A stretch of DNA of 64,000 bases from JABJOE01 sp964344145 (lineage in GTDB: Bacteria > Patescibacteriota > Patescibacteriia > UBA9934). Below, piece by piece: positions 8,369 through 16,082 of the stretch. Numbering within the stretch: the stretch's first letter is position 1; the number at the start of each line of letters is the position of its first letter. Position numbers and translations under genes: made by a program. The notes beneath the pieces are model-generated. The model was not told the DNA's origin. It saw only the letters and a program-made list of their open reading frames with translations, and did no database searches. Where the stretch lies: NCBI GenBank assembly GCA_964344145.1, contig CAYFME010000005.1, positions 10,760 through 74,759 of the forward strand, in the 5' to 3' direction.

Positions 8369-10030
8369 GTGTATTCGACCGGAAGAACAAGGTTTGAACG
8401 CGCGGTGATGATCGGTCTCATCGCCCTTTTGTGGCTGAGTCCGATCTTTTTGTTTGCAAAAGAGCCAGATGATGAACATTACGACGAACAGTGGTATCTC
8501 GATCAAGTTGATGCGCCTATTGCTTGGGATCAAGAAACGGGTTCATCGAAGATTGTGATTGCGGTGCTGGATACGGGTGTTTCGCTCGAGCATCCAGATC
8601 TCGAGCCTAATCTTTGGGAGAACAATGACGAGATCGCCGACAATGGGAAGGACGATGATGGGAACGGTTTTATTGATGACAAGTATGGATGGGATTTTGT
8701 TGATGACGACAACGACCCAAATCCCGATGCGAGCGCTGACGCAGATCCAGATGCGATTTCGCATGGTACCGTCATTGCTGGCATTATCGGCGCGCAGGCC
8801 GACAACGAGGAAGGGGTCGCTGGCGTTATGTGGAATGTGGAGATTATGGCTGTACGCATGCTCAACAAAAATGGCGCAGGGAATTCTACGGATGCCGCAG
8901 ACGCGGTTGATTATGCGGTAGAAAACGGCGCTGATGTGATTAACCTTAGTTTTGCTGGAGATGCAAATGATCCAAAGCTACGTGATTCTATTGAGGACGC
9001 GTATAATGCTGGCGTGGTTGTCGTTGCGGCATTGGGGAATGATGGGAAGAGCACCGACAGAAATCCTGTCTATCCAGCCTGTTACAAAAATGGATCCACG
9101 GACTGGGTGATCGGCGTGGCGGCGACAACAAAAACAGACAAGAAGTCGACATTCTCAAACTTTGGACAAGACTGTACGGATCTGAGCGCGCCAGGTGAGG
9201 ACATGTTTAGTACAGATTACTACGATGAAGACGATTCGGAGGACGCCTACACAGGAGGTTGGGCTGGTACATCGGTGTCGTCTCCCGTGGTTGCGGGCGC
9301 CGTTGGTATTTTGCTGTCAGCCTATCCAAGCCTCACTCCGGAAGAGGTCCGCTTGTCACTTGAGTTATCCGTAGACCCCCTTCAGGCTCCTGAGTTTATC
9401 AACAAGCTGGGCGCCGGCCGATTGAATATTCAATCAGCATTAGAAATGGCAGCAAACTATGCGGATGAGGAGGATGAAGAAGATGAGGAAGAAGAGCCGT
9501 CCGGCGACGTTGTGGTCGAGGCCGGCGAGGGCGTGTCCCCTGTGACCGGCGAGGCCGAGGCGATTTCAAGTGTGAACGCGGGTGACTACATCACCAGTCC
9601 ATCGTACTCGACCGTGTACTATGTGACAGAGGATGGCGAACGTCGGCCGTTTATGGATACAAACACCTTCTTTACCTACGAAGATTCGTTTGATCTTGTA
9701 AAGGAAGTGACGGACGCTACCTTACCGGAGTTGACGTTTGGACAGCTGATGCTGCCAAAGGAGGGGGTGGTGCTTGTGAAGATTCAAAGTACTCCGACGG
9801 TCTATGCGCTTGGCGAGAACGATGGTGATGCGTTTGCACCGGCTCTGCGCGAGATCGAAACCGAGGAGTTGGCGATTGAGTTGTACGGGAGTGACTGGGC
9901 TGACTATGTGATTGATGTGCAATCGACCTTCTTTTCAAAGTTCGGTTCCGATGATCCAATGGAAGAAGGGGAGACTGTCGACAAAACCATTATGAAAACG
10001 CGAGCGGAATTAAGTGCGCTTGCTCAATAA
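8369..10030 (+). CDS. Exported subtilisin-like serine protease with S-layer-type C-terminal domain
   Basis: 553 residues from GTG 8369. A hydrophobic leader (VMIGLIALLWLSPIFLFA) precedes a peptidase S8 domain with all three catalytic residues: Asp68 in IAVLDTGVSLEHPDLEP, His122 in SHGTVIAGIIG, Ser292 in GTSVSSPVVAG. A Ca-binding-like Asp loop (NGKDDDGNGFIDD) sits between Asp and His. An acidic linker (about 366-385) leads to a C-terminal domain at about 413-535 that resembles the S-layer-like N-terminal domain (STVYYVTEDGERRPF, LVKIQSTPTVYALGE, YGSDWADYVIDVQSTFF). Likely roles are surface protein processing or feeding on host or environmental protein. An ATG at 8408 is an alternative start, but the promoter spacing favours GTG. 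Confidence 0.9.
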   Translation: MYSTGRTRFERAVMIGLIALLWLSPIFLFAKEPDDEHYDEQWYLDQVDAPIAWDQETGSSKIVIAVLDTGVSLEHPDLEPNLWENNDEIADNGKDDDGNGFIDDKYGWDFVDDDNDPNPDASADADPDAISHGTVIAGIIGAQADNEEGVAGVMWNVEIMAVRMLNKNGAGNSTDAADAVDYAVENGADVINLSFAGDANDPKLRDSIEDAYNAGVVVVAALGNDGKSTDRNPVYPACYKNGSTDWVIGVAATTKTDKKSTFSNFGQDCTDLSAPGEDMFSTDYYDEDDSEDAYTGGWAGTSVSSPVVAGAVGILLSAYPSLTPEEVRLSLELSVDPLQAPEFINKLGAGRLNIQSALEMAANYADEEDEEDEEEEPSGDVVVEAGEGVSPVTGEAEAISSVNAGDYITSPSYSTVYYVTEDGERRPFMDTNTFFTYEDSFDLVKEVTDATLPELTFGQLMLPKEGVVLVKIQSTPTVYALGENDGDAFAPALREIETEELAIELYGSDWADYVIDVQSTFFSKFGSDDPMEEGETVDKTIMKTRAELSALAQ

Positions 10031-10037
10031 CATTTCT

Positions 10038-11045
10038 ATGGCTGACAAACCTATTGCTGTCGTAACAGGAGGGGCCGGTTTTATCGGTTCGTTTCTGTGC
10101 GAAGCGCTTTTGAAGGAGGGAAAGCGAGTGATCTGTATTGATAACTTTAGTACAGGTCATGTTCGAAATATTGATCCGTATCTGCGCCACGCGGACTTTC
10201 AGTTTCTGCGACTAGACATTAACGAGCCAATCGATTTGGAATCGTTTGCAGAGCTTGAGCCGTTTAAGGTGAAGTTCACGGGTGTGCAGGAGATTTATCA
10301 TTTGGCCGTTCCAACATCGATTAAGCATTTTGATGATCATCGCATTCAGACACTCCTCTCGAGCTCTGTTGGGACGCGCAACGTGTTGGACCTTGCTGTG
10401 AAGTACAAGGCAAATGTGTTGTTCGCTTCGAGTTCTGTTGTGTACGGTGGTCGAACAAAGGATGTGACCGTGTTTGAGGAGGATTACAAGGGGATCGTCG
10501 ATCATCTCACACCACGCGCATGTTATGACGAAGGGAAGCGATTTTCCGAGACGATGTTCTTGACGTACGCACAAGCACAGGGTGTGCAGACACGCATCGC
10601 GCGTATCTTCCGTACCTTCGGACCGCGCATGCCGCTGTTTGATGGCCATCAGGTTCCGGACTTCGTGATGGCCGCGTTGAATAATGAAGATGTGGTCATT
10701 AACGGGACAAAGGAGTTCAAGACATCAATGGTGTATGTCACCGATGTTGTCGACGGACTGATGCGCTTGATGAGTGCGAAAGCTGATCCAGGTCCGGTGA
10801 ACATTGGAAGTGACGTTGATTTGGCGCTCGCGGAGGTCGCGCAGAAGATTATTGATATGGCAGGATCGACGTCTAAGATCACGTATGCTGATCAGCTGAT
10901 GTTTCTCACGGAGCTCGGACTGCCATCGATTGTCAAAGCAAAAGAGAAGCTATCGTGGTTCCCAGTGGTTCGCCTTGAGGACGGCCTGCAAAAGACGATT
11001 GACTACATTCGGGCCAACAAAATCTTGCTCACCGACGGGTCATGA
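10038..11045 (+). CDS. NAD-dependent nucleotide-sugar epimerase/decarboxylase (SDR, UXS-like)
   Basis: 335 residues from ATG 10038, chosen over the in-frame 10014 because that overlaps the subtilase stop and adds no Rossmann sequence. The NAD-binding motif is GGAGFIG at 11-17. The catalytic Tyr-x3-Lys is YDEGK at 163-167, preceded by SSSVVYG at 131-137. The pattern is that of extended short-chain dehydrogenases acting on nucleotide sugars; UDP-glucuronate decarboxylase or UDP-glucose 4-epimerase are closest by eye. It opens the polysaccharide region and probably supplies an activated sugar to the glycosyltransferases that follow. Confidence 0.85.
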   Translation: MADKPIAVVTGGAGFIGSFLCEALLKEGKRVICIDNFSTGHVRNIDPYLRHADFQFLRLDINEPIDLESFAELEPFKVKFTGVQEIYHLAVPTSIKHFDDHRIQTLLSSSVGTRNVLDLAVKYKANVLFASSSVVYGGRTKDVTVFEEDYKGIVDHLTPRACYDEGKRFSETMFLTYAQAQGVQTRIARIFRTFGPRMPLFDGHQVPDFVMAALNNEDVVINGTKEFKTSMVYVTDVVDGLMRLMSAKADPGPVNIGSDVDLALAEVAQKIIDMAGSTSKITYADQLMFLTELGLPSIVKAKEKLSWFPVVRLEDGLQKTIDYIRANKILLTDGS

Positions 11046-11059
11046 GGTAACCTCGGGTC

Positions 11060-11737
11060 ATGAAAACAGTGGCCGTTATCCCAGCTTATAACGAACAGGG
11101 TCGCATTGGTGCCTCCGTGCGCGATGTGGCCTTGTTTTGCGATGCGGCCGTCGTTGTGGATGACTGTTCACAGGACCGAACGGGGATCGAGGCACGTCAG
11201 GCCGGTGCGTCTGTTCTGCGTCACGTCATCAATCGCGGTCAGGGTGCTGCTCTGCAAACCGGCACAGACTATGCTGTCGATCACCTCGATGCGGACATTG
11301 TGGTCCATTTTGATGCTGATGGGCAGATGATGGGCGAGGAGATTCCAAAGATGGTACAACCGATCATCGACGGCAAAGCGGATATTGTTCTTGGCTCGCG
11401 GTTTTTAACGGGCTACGTTCAGATGCCGCCGTCGCGTCGTCTTCTTCTCAAGCTTGCTATCCTTTTTACCATGAGCACCTCGGGGATTCGCATCACCGAT
11501 ACGCACAACGGGTTTCGCGCCTTGTCTCGTCACGCGGCAAGGCAGGTGCGCATCACCCTCGATCGCATGGCGCATGCATCCCAAATGCATGATTTGATAA
11601 AGATGCACGATCTTCGCTATGTTGAAAGGCCGGTGACCATTCGCTATACAAAAGAGACTCTTGCAAAAGGTCAATCATCGCTTGGGGCCATTCGTATCGT
11701 AAAGGACTTTGTGTTCGACAAACTATTTCATCTATGA
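11060..11737 (+). CDS. Family 2 glycosyltransferase, polyprenyl-phosphate sugar synthase-like
   Basis: 225 residues. The GT-A fold starts at VIPAYNEQGRIG, with DDCSQD at 34-39 and the metal/sugar-nucleotide motif HFDADGQ at 83-89. GSRFL and TDTHNGFRA match the dolichyl-phosphate mannose synthase-like branch, which loads a sugar from a nucleotide donor onto a polyprenyl phosphate. There is no C-terminal membrane domain; the next gene, a DUF2304 membrane protein overlapping by 4 bases, is a frequent partner of such enzymes. Confidence 0.85.
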   Translation: MKTVAVIPAYNEQGRIGASVRDVALFCDAAVVVDDCSQDRTGIEARQAGASVLRHVINRGQGAALQTGTDYAVDHLDADIVVHFDADGQMMGEEIPKMVQPIIDGKADIVLGSRFLTGYVQMPPSRRLLLKLAILFTMSTSGIRITDTHNGFRALSRHAARQVRITLDRMAHASQMHDLIKMHDLRYVERPVTIRYTKETLAKGQSSLGAIRIVKDFVFDKLFHL

Positions 11738-12078
11738 TTTTTCAGATTCTCCTCGTTGCTTTTGCGCTTTTTGCGATCATCCATGCATCGCGTCAATACG
11801 CTAGACAAAAGATCAGCCGTTATTGGTTTGGGTTATGGACCATCCTTTGGTTGGTGGTGATCCTTGTTGCTCTCGCTCCACAAACCACCGACTTGGTGGC
11901 TCAGACCGTCGGCGTGCAGAGGGGCGCAGACTTGCTCGTCTACACAGCGGTCGTCATTTTGGTCTACGGGCTGTATCGAATGTCCGTTCGCGTCATGCGC
12001 GTGGAGCGCGAGATTACTGAGTTGGTGCGCAAGGTGGCGATAGATCGAGCGGAGCAACCTGAGCAAAAGAACTTGTGA
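11734..12078 (+). CDS. DUF2304 membrane protein
   Basis: 114 residues with two to three membrane spans (FQILLVAFALFAIIHAS, YWFGLWTILWLVVILVALAP, YTAVVILVYGLYRM) and a charged C-terminal tail. The pattern matches DUF2304 (PF10066), commonly found beside family 2 glycosyltransferases in cell-surface polysaccharide clusters. It overlaps both neighbours by 4 bases, indicating translational coupling. It probably acts as membrane anchor or accessory subunit for the preceding transferase. Confidence 0.8.
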   Translation: MIFQILLVAFALFAIIHASRQYARQKISRYWFGLWTILWLVVILVALAPQTTDLVAQTVGVQRGADLLVYTAVVILVYGLYRMSVRVMRVEREITELVRKVAIDRAEQPEQKNL

Positions 12079-13154
12079 AGCCGCGCGTCGCTGTTATCTA
12101 TTTGTGTCACGGAAATCTCCGACACCTGTCAGAGGTTGTTTCGTCTTGGGCGGCGCAGGACTATCCGCATGATCGCCTCGCGGTTGTGATGGTGCCAAAT
12201 GGATCGCCCGATGGGATCGCGGACGTCATTCGTCAAGACGTCCTGCCGCGTGCGGGGAAGGATTTACCATCGACCTTGCATTTGATCGACGATGGCGAGA
12301 ATAAAGGGTTTGCTGGAGGAAACAATCAGGGTATCCGTTGGGCGCAAGAGAACGGATACGACTACGTCTATCTGAACAATGGTGATCTGAAATTGGATCC
12401 GTCGACGATCAGCAGGGCGGTTGAGATGGCGGAATCGGACGAGAAGATCGGCGCTGTTCAGTCGCTCGTGTTGTACTGGCATGATCATGAAAAGGTGAAT
12501 ACAACGGGTGGGGTGATCCATGTTGGCGGCTACGGGTTTGCACGCGATAACGGGAAGCGGTTGAGTGAGATCGATCGCAAAGACGGAGAGGAGATCATGT
12601 ACCCATCAGGAGCGGCAACGCTGTATCGCGTATCGGCCTTGAATAACGTTGGCCTGCTTGAAGAAGGGTTCTTCATGTATCACGAAGATCTCGAGCTGGG
12701 ACTGCGGTTGCGCATTGCAGGATACAAAAACGTTCTGTCGATGCAGTCGCGGACGTTCCATGATTATCACTTTTCTCGAAATCCAAAGAAGTTTCAATGG
12801 ATGGAGACGTACCGCTGGGTGGTGATGTTTGCCTATCTCAAACCGTTGTCTTTTGTTGTCTGGATGCCGTTTGCGTGTGTTATTGAAGTCGGTTCTATCC
12901 TGATGTCTTTGAAGGGTGGATGGTTTAAATCAAAGCTGCGCTCTATTTTTGTCTCGGGCTTACCTTCGACGATCATGCTGACTCAGAAGATTCGCAAGCG
13001 GCAAAAACAACTCCGCGTTATGAAGGATCAAGACTGGCTCAAGGATGTAACGGGTCGCATTGAGTATCAGGAGCAAGGATCCGCAGTGATGGACATGGCC
13101 AATGCTATTATTGACCCGTTGTGGAGGGCGGCGCGTAAGCTTATCGTTTGGTGA
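12075..13154 (+). CDS. Family 2 glycosyltransferase (rhamnosyltransferase-like)
   Basis: 359 residues. The N-terminal GT-A domain begins AVIYLCHGNLRHLSEVVSSW, with the nucleotide-binding VPNGSPDG and GENKGFAGGNNQGI segments typical of WcaE/RfbF-type rhamnosyl and related transferases, YLNNGDLKLD as the DxD-like site, and EGFFMYHEDLELGLRLRIAG as the catalytic-base region. The C-terminal 120 residues hold one or two membrane-associated hydrophobic stretches. The dTDP-rhamnose genes 10 kb downstream make rhamnose transfer a reasonable inference. Confidence 0.85.
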   Translation: MKPRVAVIYLCHGNLRHLSEVVSSWAAQDYPHDRLAVVMVPNGSPDGIADVIRQDVLPRAGKDLPSTLHLIDDGENKGFAGGNNQGIRWAQENGYDYVYLNNGDLKLDPSTISRAVEMAESDEKIGAVQSLVLYWHDHEKVNTTGGVIHVGGYGFARDNGKRLSEIDRKDGEEIMYPSGAATLYRVSALNNVGLLEEGFFMYHEDLELGLRLRIAGYKNVLSMQSRTFHDYHFSRNPKKFQWMETYRWVVMFAYLKPLSFVVWMPFACVIEVGSILMSLKGGWFKSKLRSIFVSGLPSTIMLTQKIRKRQKQLRVMKDQDWLKDVTGRIEYQEQGSAVMDMANAIIDPLWRAARKLIVW

Positions 13155-13155
13155 T

Positions 13156-14244
13156 ATGAAAATAGGATCCGTTATCACGGTATATCCGCCGTATCGTGGA
13201 GGGATGGGCGCTGTAGCGCAGCGCGAGATGCGCGCCATGCGCGCACGAGGTTTGGAAGTGGAAGTATTCACGGCGGATCCTCTGCACGATCAACCGTTTG
13301 AGGATAAAGGGGTGACGCCACTACGTCCGTTGTTTCGCACCGGAAACGCGTCGGTTTTGCCGCAACTGCTTTGGAAGTTGCGCACGGCCGACATTATTCA
13401 TTTACACTATCCGTTTTACGGGGGTGCGTTGGCGGCGGCTCTTGCGGCGGTGTTGTGGCGCAAACCACTGGCGATCACCTATCACATGAAGGCGCAGTCT
13501 GGCGATTGGCGGAACATTATTTTTCAACTCCATCGTTGGACCATTGAGCCTATTTTGATGCGTCTGGCAAAGATGATTTTGGTGAGTTCATTGGACTACG
13601 CGCGATCTGTTGGCCTGCGGTACAAAACGTTGCGTGAGTCTCCGTTTGGTGTAGACACAGACCTCTTTCACCCTGATGATCGCCAGCGAGATCAAGAACA
13701 GGTATCGTTTCTCTTTGTCGGTGGCATGGACAGGGCGCATGACTTTAAGGGGATTCCTGAGCTGCTTAAAGCGATGGCGACGCTACCAAATGATGGCTGG
13801 CAACTGACATTGGTCGGTGACGGTGATCTGCGATCGTCGTATGAGTCGCTTGCGCAGACGTACGGCATCAACCAGCGGGTACGATTCACGGGCAGCCTAT
13901 CGCCGGAGGATCTCATTTATGAGTATCAGAAAGCTGATGTCCACCTGTTGCCGTCCACAAATCAATCTGAGGCGTTTGGATTAGTCACGCTTGAAGCTGG
14001 GGCCTGTGGCTGTGCATCAATCGTTTCTGATCTTCCTGGTGTGAGAACGCTTGTGCAGGATGGCAAGACCGGCTACATTGTAAAACCAGGGCATGTTGGT
14101 AGCCTAAGTTCGGCATTGATGCGTTGTTTGGACGATCCACAGCGCGTTTACGAGATGGGCGAGGCTGCGCGGCGACGTATCGAGCAAGAGTACTCCCAGA
14201 AGCATGTCATGGACCATTTGTATGAAAATTGGCATCGTCTCTAA
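13156..14244 (+). CDS. Family 4 glycosyltransferase (GT-B fold)
   Basis: 362 residues from ATG 13156, just after the stop of the preceding gene. An upstream in-frame ATG at 13102 lies inside that gene. The N-terminal half opens IGSVITVYPPYRGGMGAVAQ. The C-terminal half has VSFLFVGGMDRAHDFKGIPELL and the nucleotide-binding E-x7-E-type motif SEAFGLVTLEAGACG. It is a retaining transferase acting on a lipid-linked or nucleotide sugar acceptor at the cytoplasmic membrane face. The 3' end overlaps the next gene by 23 bases. Confidence 0.88.
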   Translation: MKIGSVITVYPPYRGGMGAVAQREMRAMRARGLEVEVFTADPLHDQPFEDKGVTPLRPLFRTGNASVLPQLLWKLRTADIIHLHYPFYGGALAAALAAVLWRKPLAITYHMKAQSGDWRNIIFQLHRWTIEPILMRLAKMILVSSLDYARSVGLRYKTLRESPFGVDTDLFHPDDRQRDQEQVSFLFVGGMDRAHDFKGIPELLKAMATLPNDGWQLTLVGDGDLRSSYESLAQTYGINQRVRFTGSLSPEDLIYEYQKADVHLLPSTNQSEAFGLVTLEAGACGCASIVSDLPGVRTLVQDGKTGYIVKPGHVGSLSSALMRCLDDPQRVYEMGEAARRRIEQEYSQKHVMDHLYENWHRL

Positions 14245-15424
14245 TCTATATCCACCATATCAGCGCGGTGGCGCAGAATATGTGGTGGTGCGTACGGTCG
14301 AGGCCCTCATTGACATGGGGCACGACGTTTTTGTGATTTCTGGACGCCCCCGAAAAAGTCAGAATCAAGTTGAGTTCGATCACAATACAACGGAACGTAT
14401 TTATCGGTTTTGGGCGATGAACATTTACTTTCTCCTTAACGACAATAAGTATCCTTGGCTAGCACGTTTGGTGTGGCATATCATTGATACGTTTTGTTGG
14501 TGTGGCAAATGGAAGGTCGGCAAGATTTTGGATCAGGAAGAGCCAGACGCCGTCATTACGCACAACCTCAAGGGGATTGGCCTTCGTATTCCGCAGGCGA
14601 TTCAGAAACGCAACATTCCGCACATACATGTGGCACACGACTTGCAGCTCTTGGTCCCTTCCGGCCTCGTCATCGCTGGGCAAGAGGACATATCAAAGTG
14701 GACCCTTGTGTTTTATAAGATCTATCGTCGTGCGTGCCGTTGGGCATTTGGTTCTCCAGATTTGGTTCTTTTTCCATCACATTTTTTGCTTGAAGAATAT
14801 CGCAAGGCCTACTTTTTTCCAGATGCACAGAACATGGTCATGCAGAATCCTGCCCCGAACTTCAAGCCAGTGACCCGCACGACGCGCACACCGGGGCCGT
14901 TGCGTCTGTTGTTCGTGGGACAGCTGGAAGCCCACAAAGGGATTTGTTTTCTGATGGATGTCTTTGGTTTGCTCTCGTTCCCAGCACAACTGATTATTGC
15001 AGGTGAGGGGACGATGCGTGAAGAAGTGAAGCGTCGGGCCAAGCTTGATAAAAAGGTGAGCTACCTTGGCTACATCTCAACAACGCAATTGCTGCACTGT
15101 CTCGGCGTGGCTGATGCGCTTGTTGTGCCGTCGCTGTGTTACGAAAATTCCCCGACGGTTATTTACGAGGCGCTCGAGGCTGGCATTCCTGTTCTTGCGT
15201 CTGACATTGGTGGTGTGGGTGAGTTGGTGCAAGATGGACGAAATGGATTTTTGTTTAAGCCCGGATCAAAGGCCGACGCGATTGAAAAGTTTGAAATGAT
15301 GAATCGAAAGAAAGAGATCTTTTTTAGAGCGCAGGACGATATCCAGCGCACGGTCGCACCGTACGCGCTCAAGATGTACACAAATACACTCGTGAAGAAA
15401 CTCGAGGAGCTCATTCGCGCGTGA
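14222..15424 (+). CDS. Family 4 glycosyltransferase (GT-B fold)
   Basis: 400 residues from ATG 14222; the upstream ATG at 14204 would extend further into the preceding gene. It opens MKIGIVSNLYPPYQRGGAEY, the usual GT4 start. The C-terminal domain has RLLFVGQLEAHKGICFLMDV and the E-x7-E motif ENSPTVIYEALEAGIPV. It is the last gene of the first polysaccharide operon; two strong hairpins follow its stop. Confidence 0.88.
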   Translation: MKIGIVSNLYPPYQRGGAEYVVVRTVEALIDMGHDVFVISGRPRKSQNQVEFDHNTTERIYRFWAMNIYFLLNDNKYPWLARLVWHIIDTFCWCGKWKVGKILDQEEPDAVITHNLKGIGLRIPQAIQKRNIPHIHVAHDLQLLVPSGLVIAGQEDISKWTLVFYKIYRRACRWAFGSPDLVLFPSHFLLEEYRKAYFFPDAQNMVMQNPAPNFKPVTRTTRTPGPLRLLFVGQLEAHKGICFLMDVFGLLSFPAQLIIAGEGTMREEVKRRAKLDKKVSYLGYISTTQLLHCLGVADALVVPSLCYENSPTVIYEALEAGIPVLASDIGGVGELVQDGRNGFLFKPGSKADAIEKFEMMNRKKEIFFRAQDDIQRTVAPYALKMYTNTLVKKLEELIRA

Positions 15425-15476
15425 GGTTTGAGTTATGACAACTAAATGTTCGATCGGACAAGTTATGGTCAGCTTC

Positions 15477-15502
15477 AAAACTCTGCCGATCGGCAGAGTT
15501 TT
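15477..15502 (+). terminator. 26-bp perfect palindrome terminator
   Basis: AAAACTCTGCCGA followed by its exact reverse complement, ending in TTTT. It lies 52 bases after the GT4 stop. Confidence 0.8.
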
Positions 15503-15528
15503 GCACCCTCGTACGTGAACAGTAAACA

Positions 15529-15562
15529 AACAACAACTGACGCGATCGTGTCAGTTGTTGTT
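15529..15562. terminator. Second hairpin after the GT operon
   Basis: Perfect 13-bp stem AACAACAACTGAC / GTCAGTTGTTGTT around an 8-base loop. With the palindrome at 15477 it forms a double block between the GT operon and the GC-rich cassette. Confidence 0.7.
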
Positions 15563-15580
15563 AGCCCTACAAGCAGCGAT

Positions 15581-15610
15581 CCCCGCTCCGACGAGTGGTG
15601 TCGGGCGGGG
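15581..15610 (-). terminator. GC-rich terminator of the cassette gene at 15626
   Basis: The stem CCCCGC-t-CCGAC / GTCGG-g-CGGGG lies 16 bases after the stop of the minus-strand gene. Its composition matches that gene rather than the surrounding genome. Confidence 0.7.
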
Positions 15611-15625
15611 TCGTGTGTGCGGATC

Positions 15626-16024
15626 TCAGGGGAGGAAGTACTGGTAGGTGATCTCGCCGGCGCCTTCGCGGCCAGGCGTGAAGCCCGTGGAGACATCGAA
15701 GGGTTCGAGGGTCGAGACCTGCTCGAGAAGACATGCCTCCAGTGCCGGTTCTTCCTTCGCCCCGAACGGCCAGAAGATGGCCACGCGCTCTTCCTGGAGG
15801 CGTCCGTCAGCGCCCACCTTGGCTTCGAGGGAGAAGCCGGTGTGGTACTGGTGGCGTCGGAGCTCGCACTTCTGAGTCCACGGGACGTGCTCGAGATCAT
15901 GCTCGATTGCGGACGTGTCGTTGAGCCAGCGGCTGTCGAACACGTGGCGGCCCGGGAAGGGATCGCTCGTCGGCTCGGCAGATGCACTGCTCACCAGGGC
16001 AAGGAACAAGATGGGCAACCGCAT
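15626..16024 (-). CDS. Secreted protein of unknown function in a GC-rich cassette
   Basis: 132 residues. A short signal peptide (RLPILFLALVSSASA) is followed by a globular domain with two Cys (QKCELRRHQYHTGFSLEAKV and LEACLLEQVSTLEPFDV). The style is reminiscent of energy-transducing or AgmX/TonB-C-like secreted proteins of Myxococcota, but I cannot name a family. It has a good Shine-Dalgarno (GAGAGG) and its own promoter (16052-16080). GC content and codon choice are much higher than in both flanking genes. It is a single-gene unit between terminators, which suggests acquisition as a cassette. Confidence 0.7.
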   Translation of the reverse strand: MRLPILFLALVSSASAEPTSDPFPGRHVFDSRWLNDTSAIEHDLEHVPWTQKCELRRHQYHTGFSLEAKVGADGRLQEERVAIFWPFGAKEEPALEACLLEQVSTLEPFDVSTGFTPGREGAGEITYQYFLP

Positions 16025-16051
16025 GTTTACCTCTCAGATTGCGGGCTGATC

Positions 16052-16080
16052 ATCCTAGCAGGGTTGTTTCGATCCGTCAA
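16052..16080 (-). promoter_or_regulatory. Promoter of the secreted-protein cassette
   Basis: On the minus strand TTGACG (16080-16075), a 17-base spacer and TAGGAT (16057-16052), 28 bases before the ATG. The region also contains an AGGGTTG/CAACCCT inverted repeat. Confidence 0.7.
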
Positions 16081-16082
16081 CC

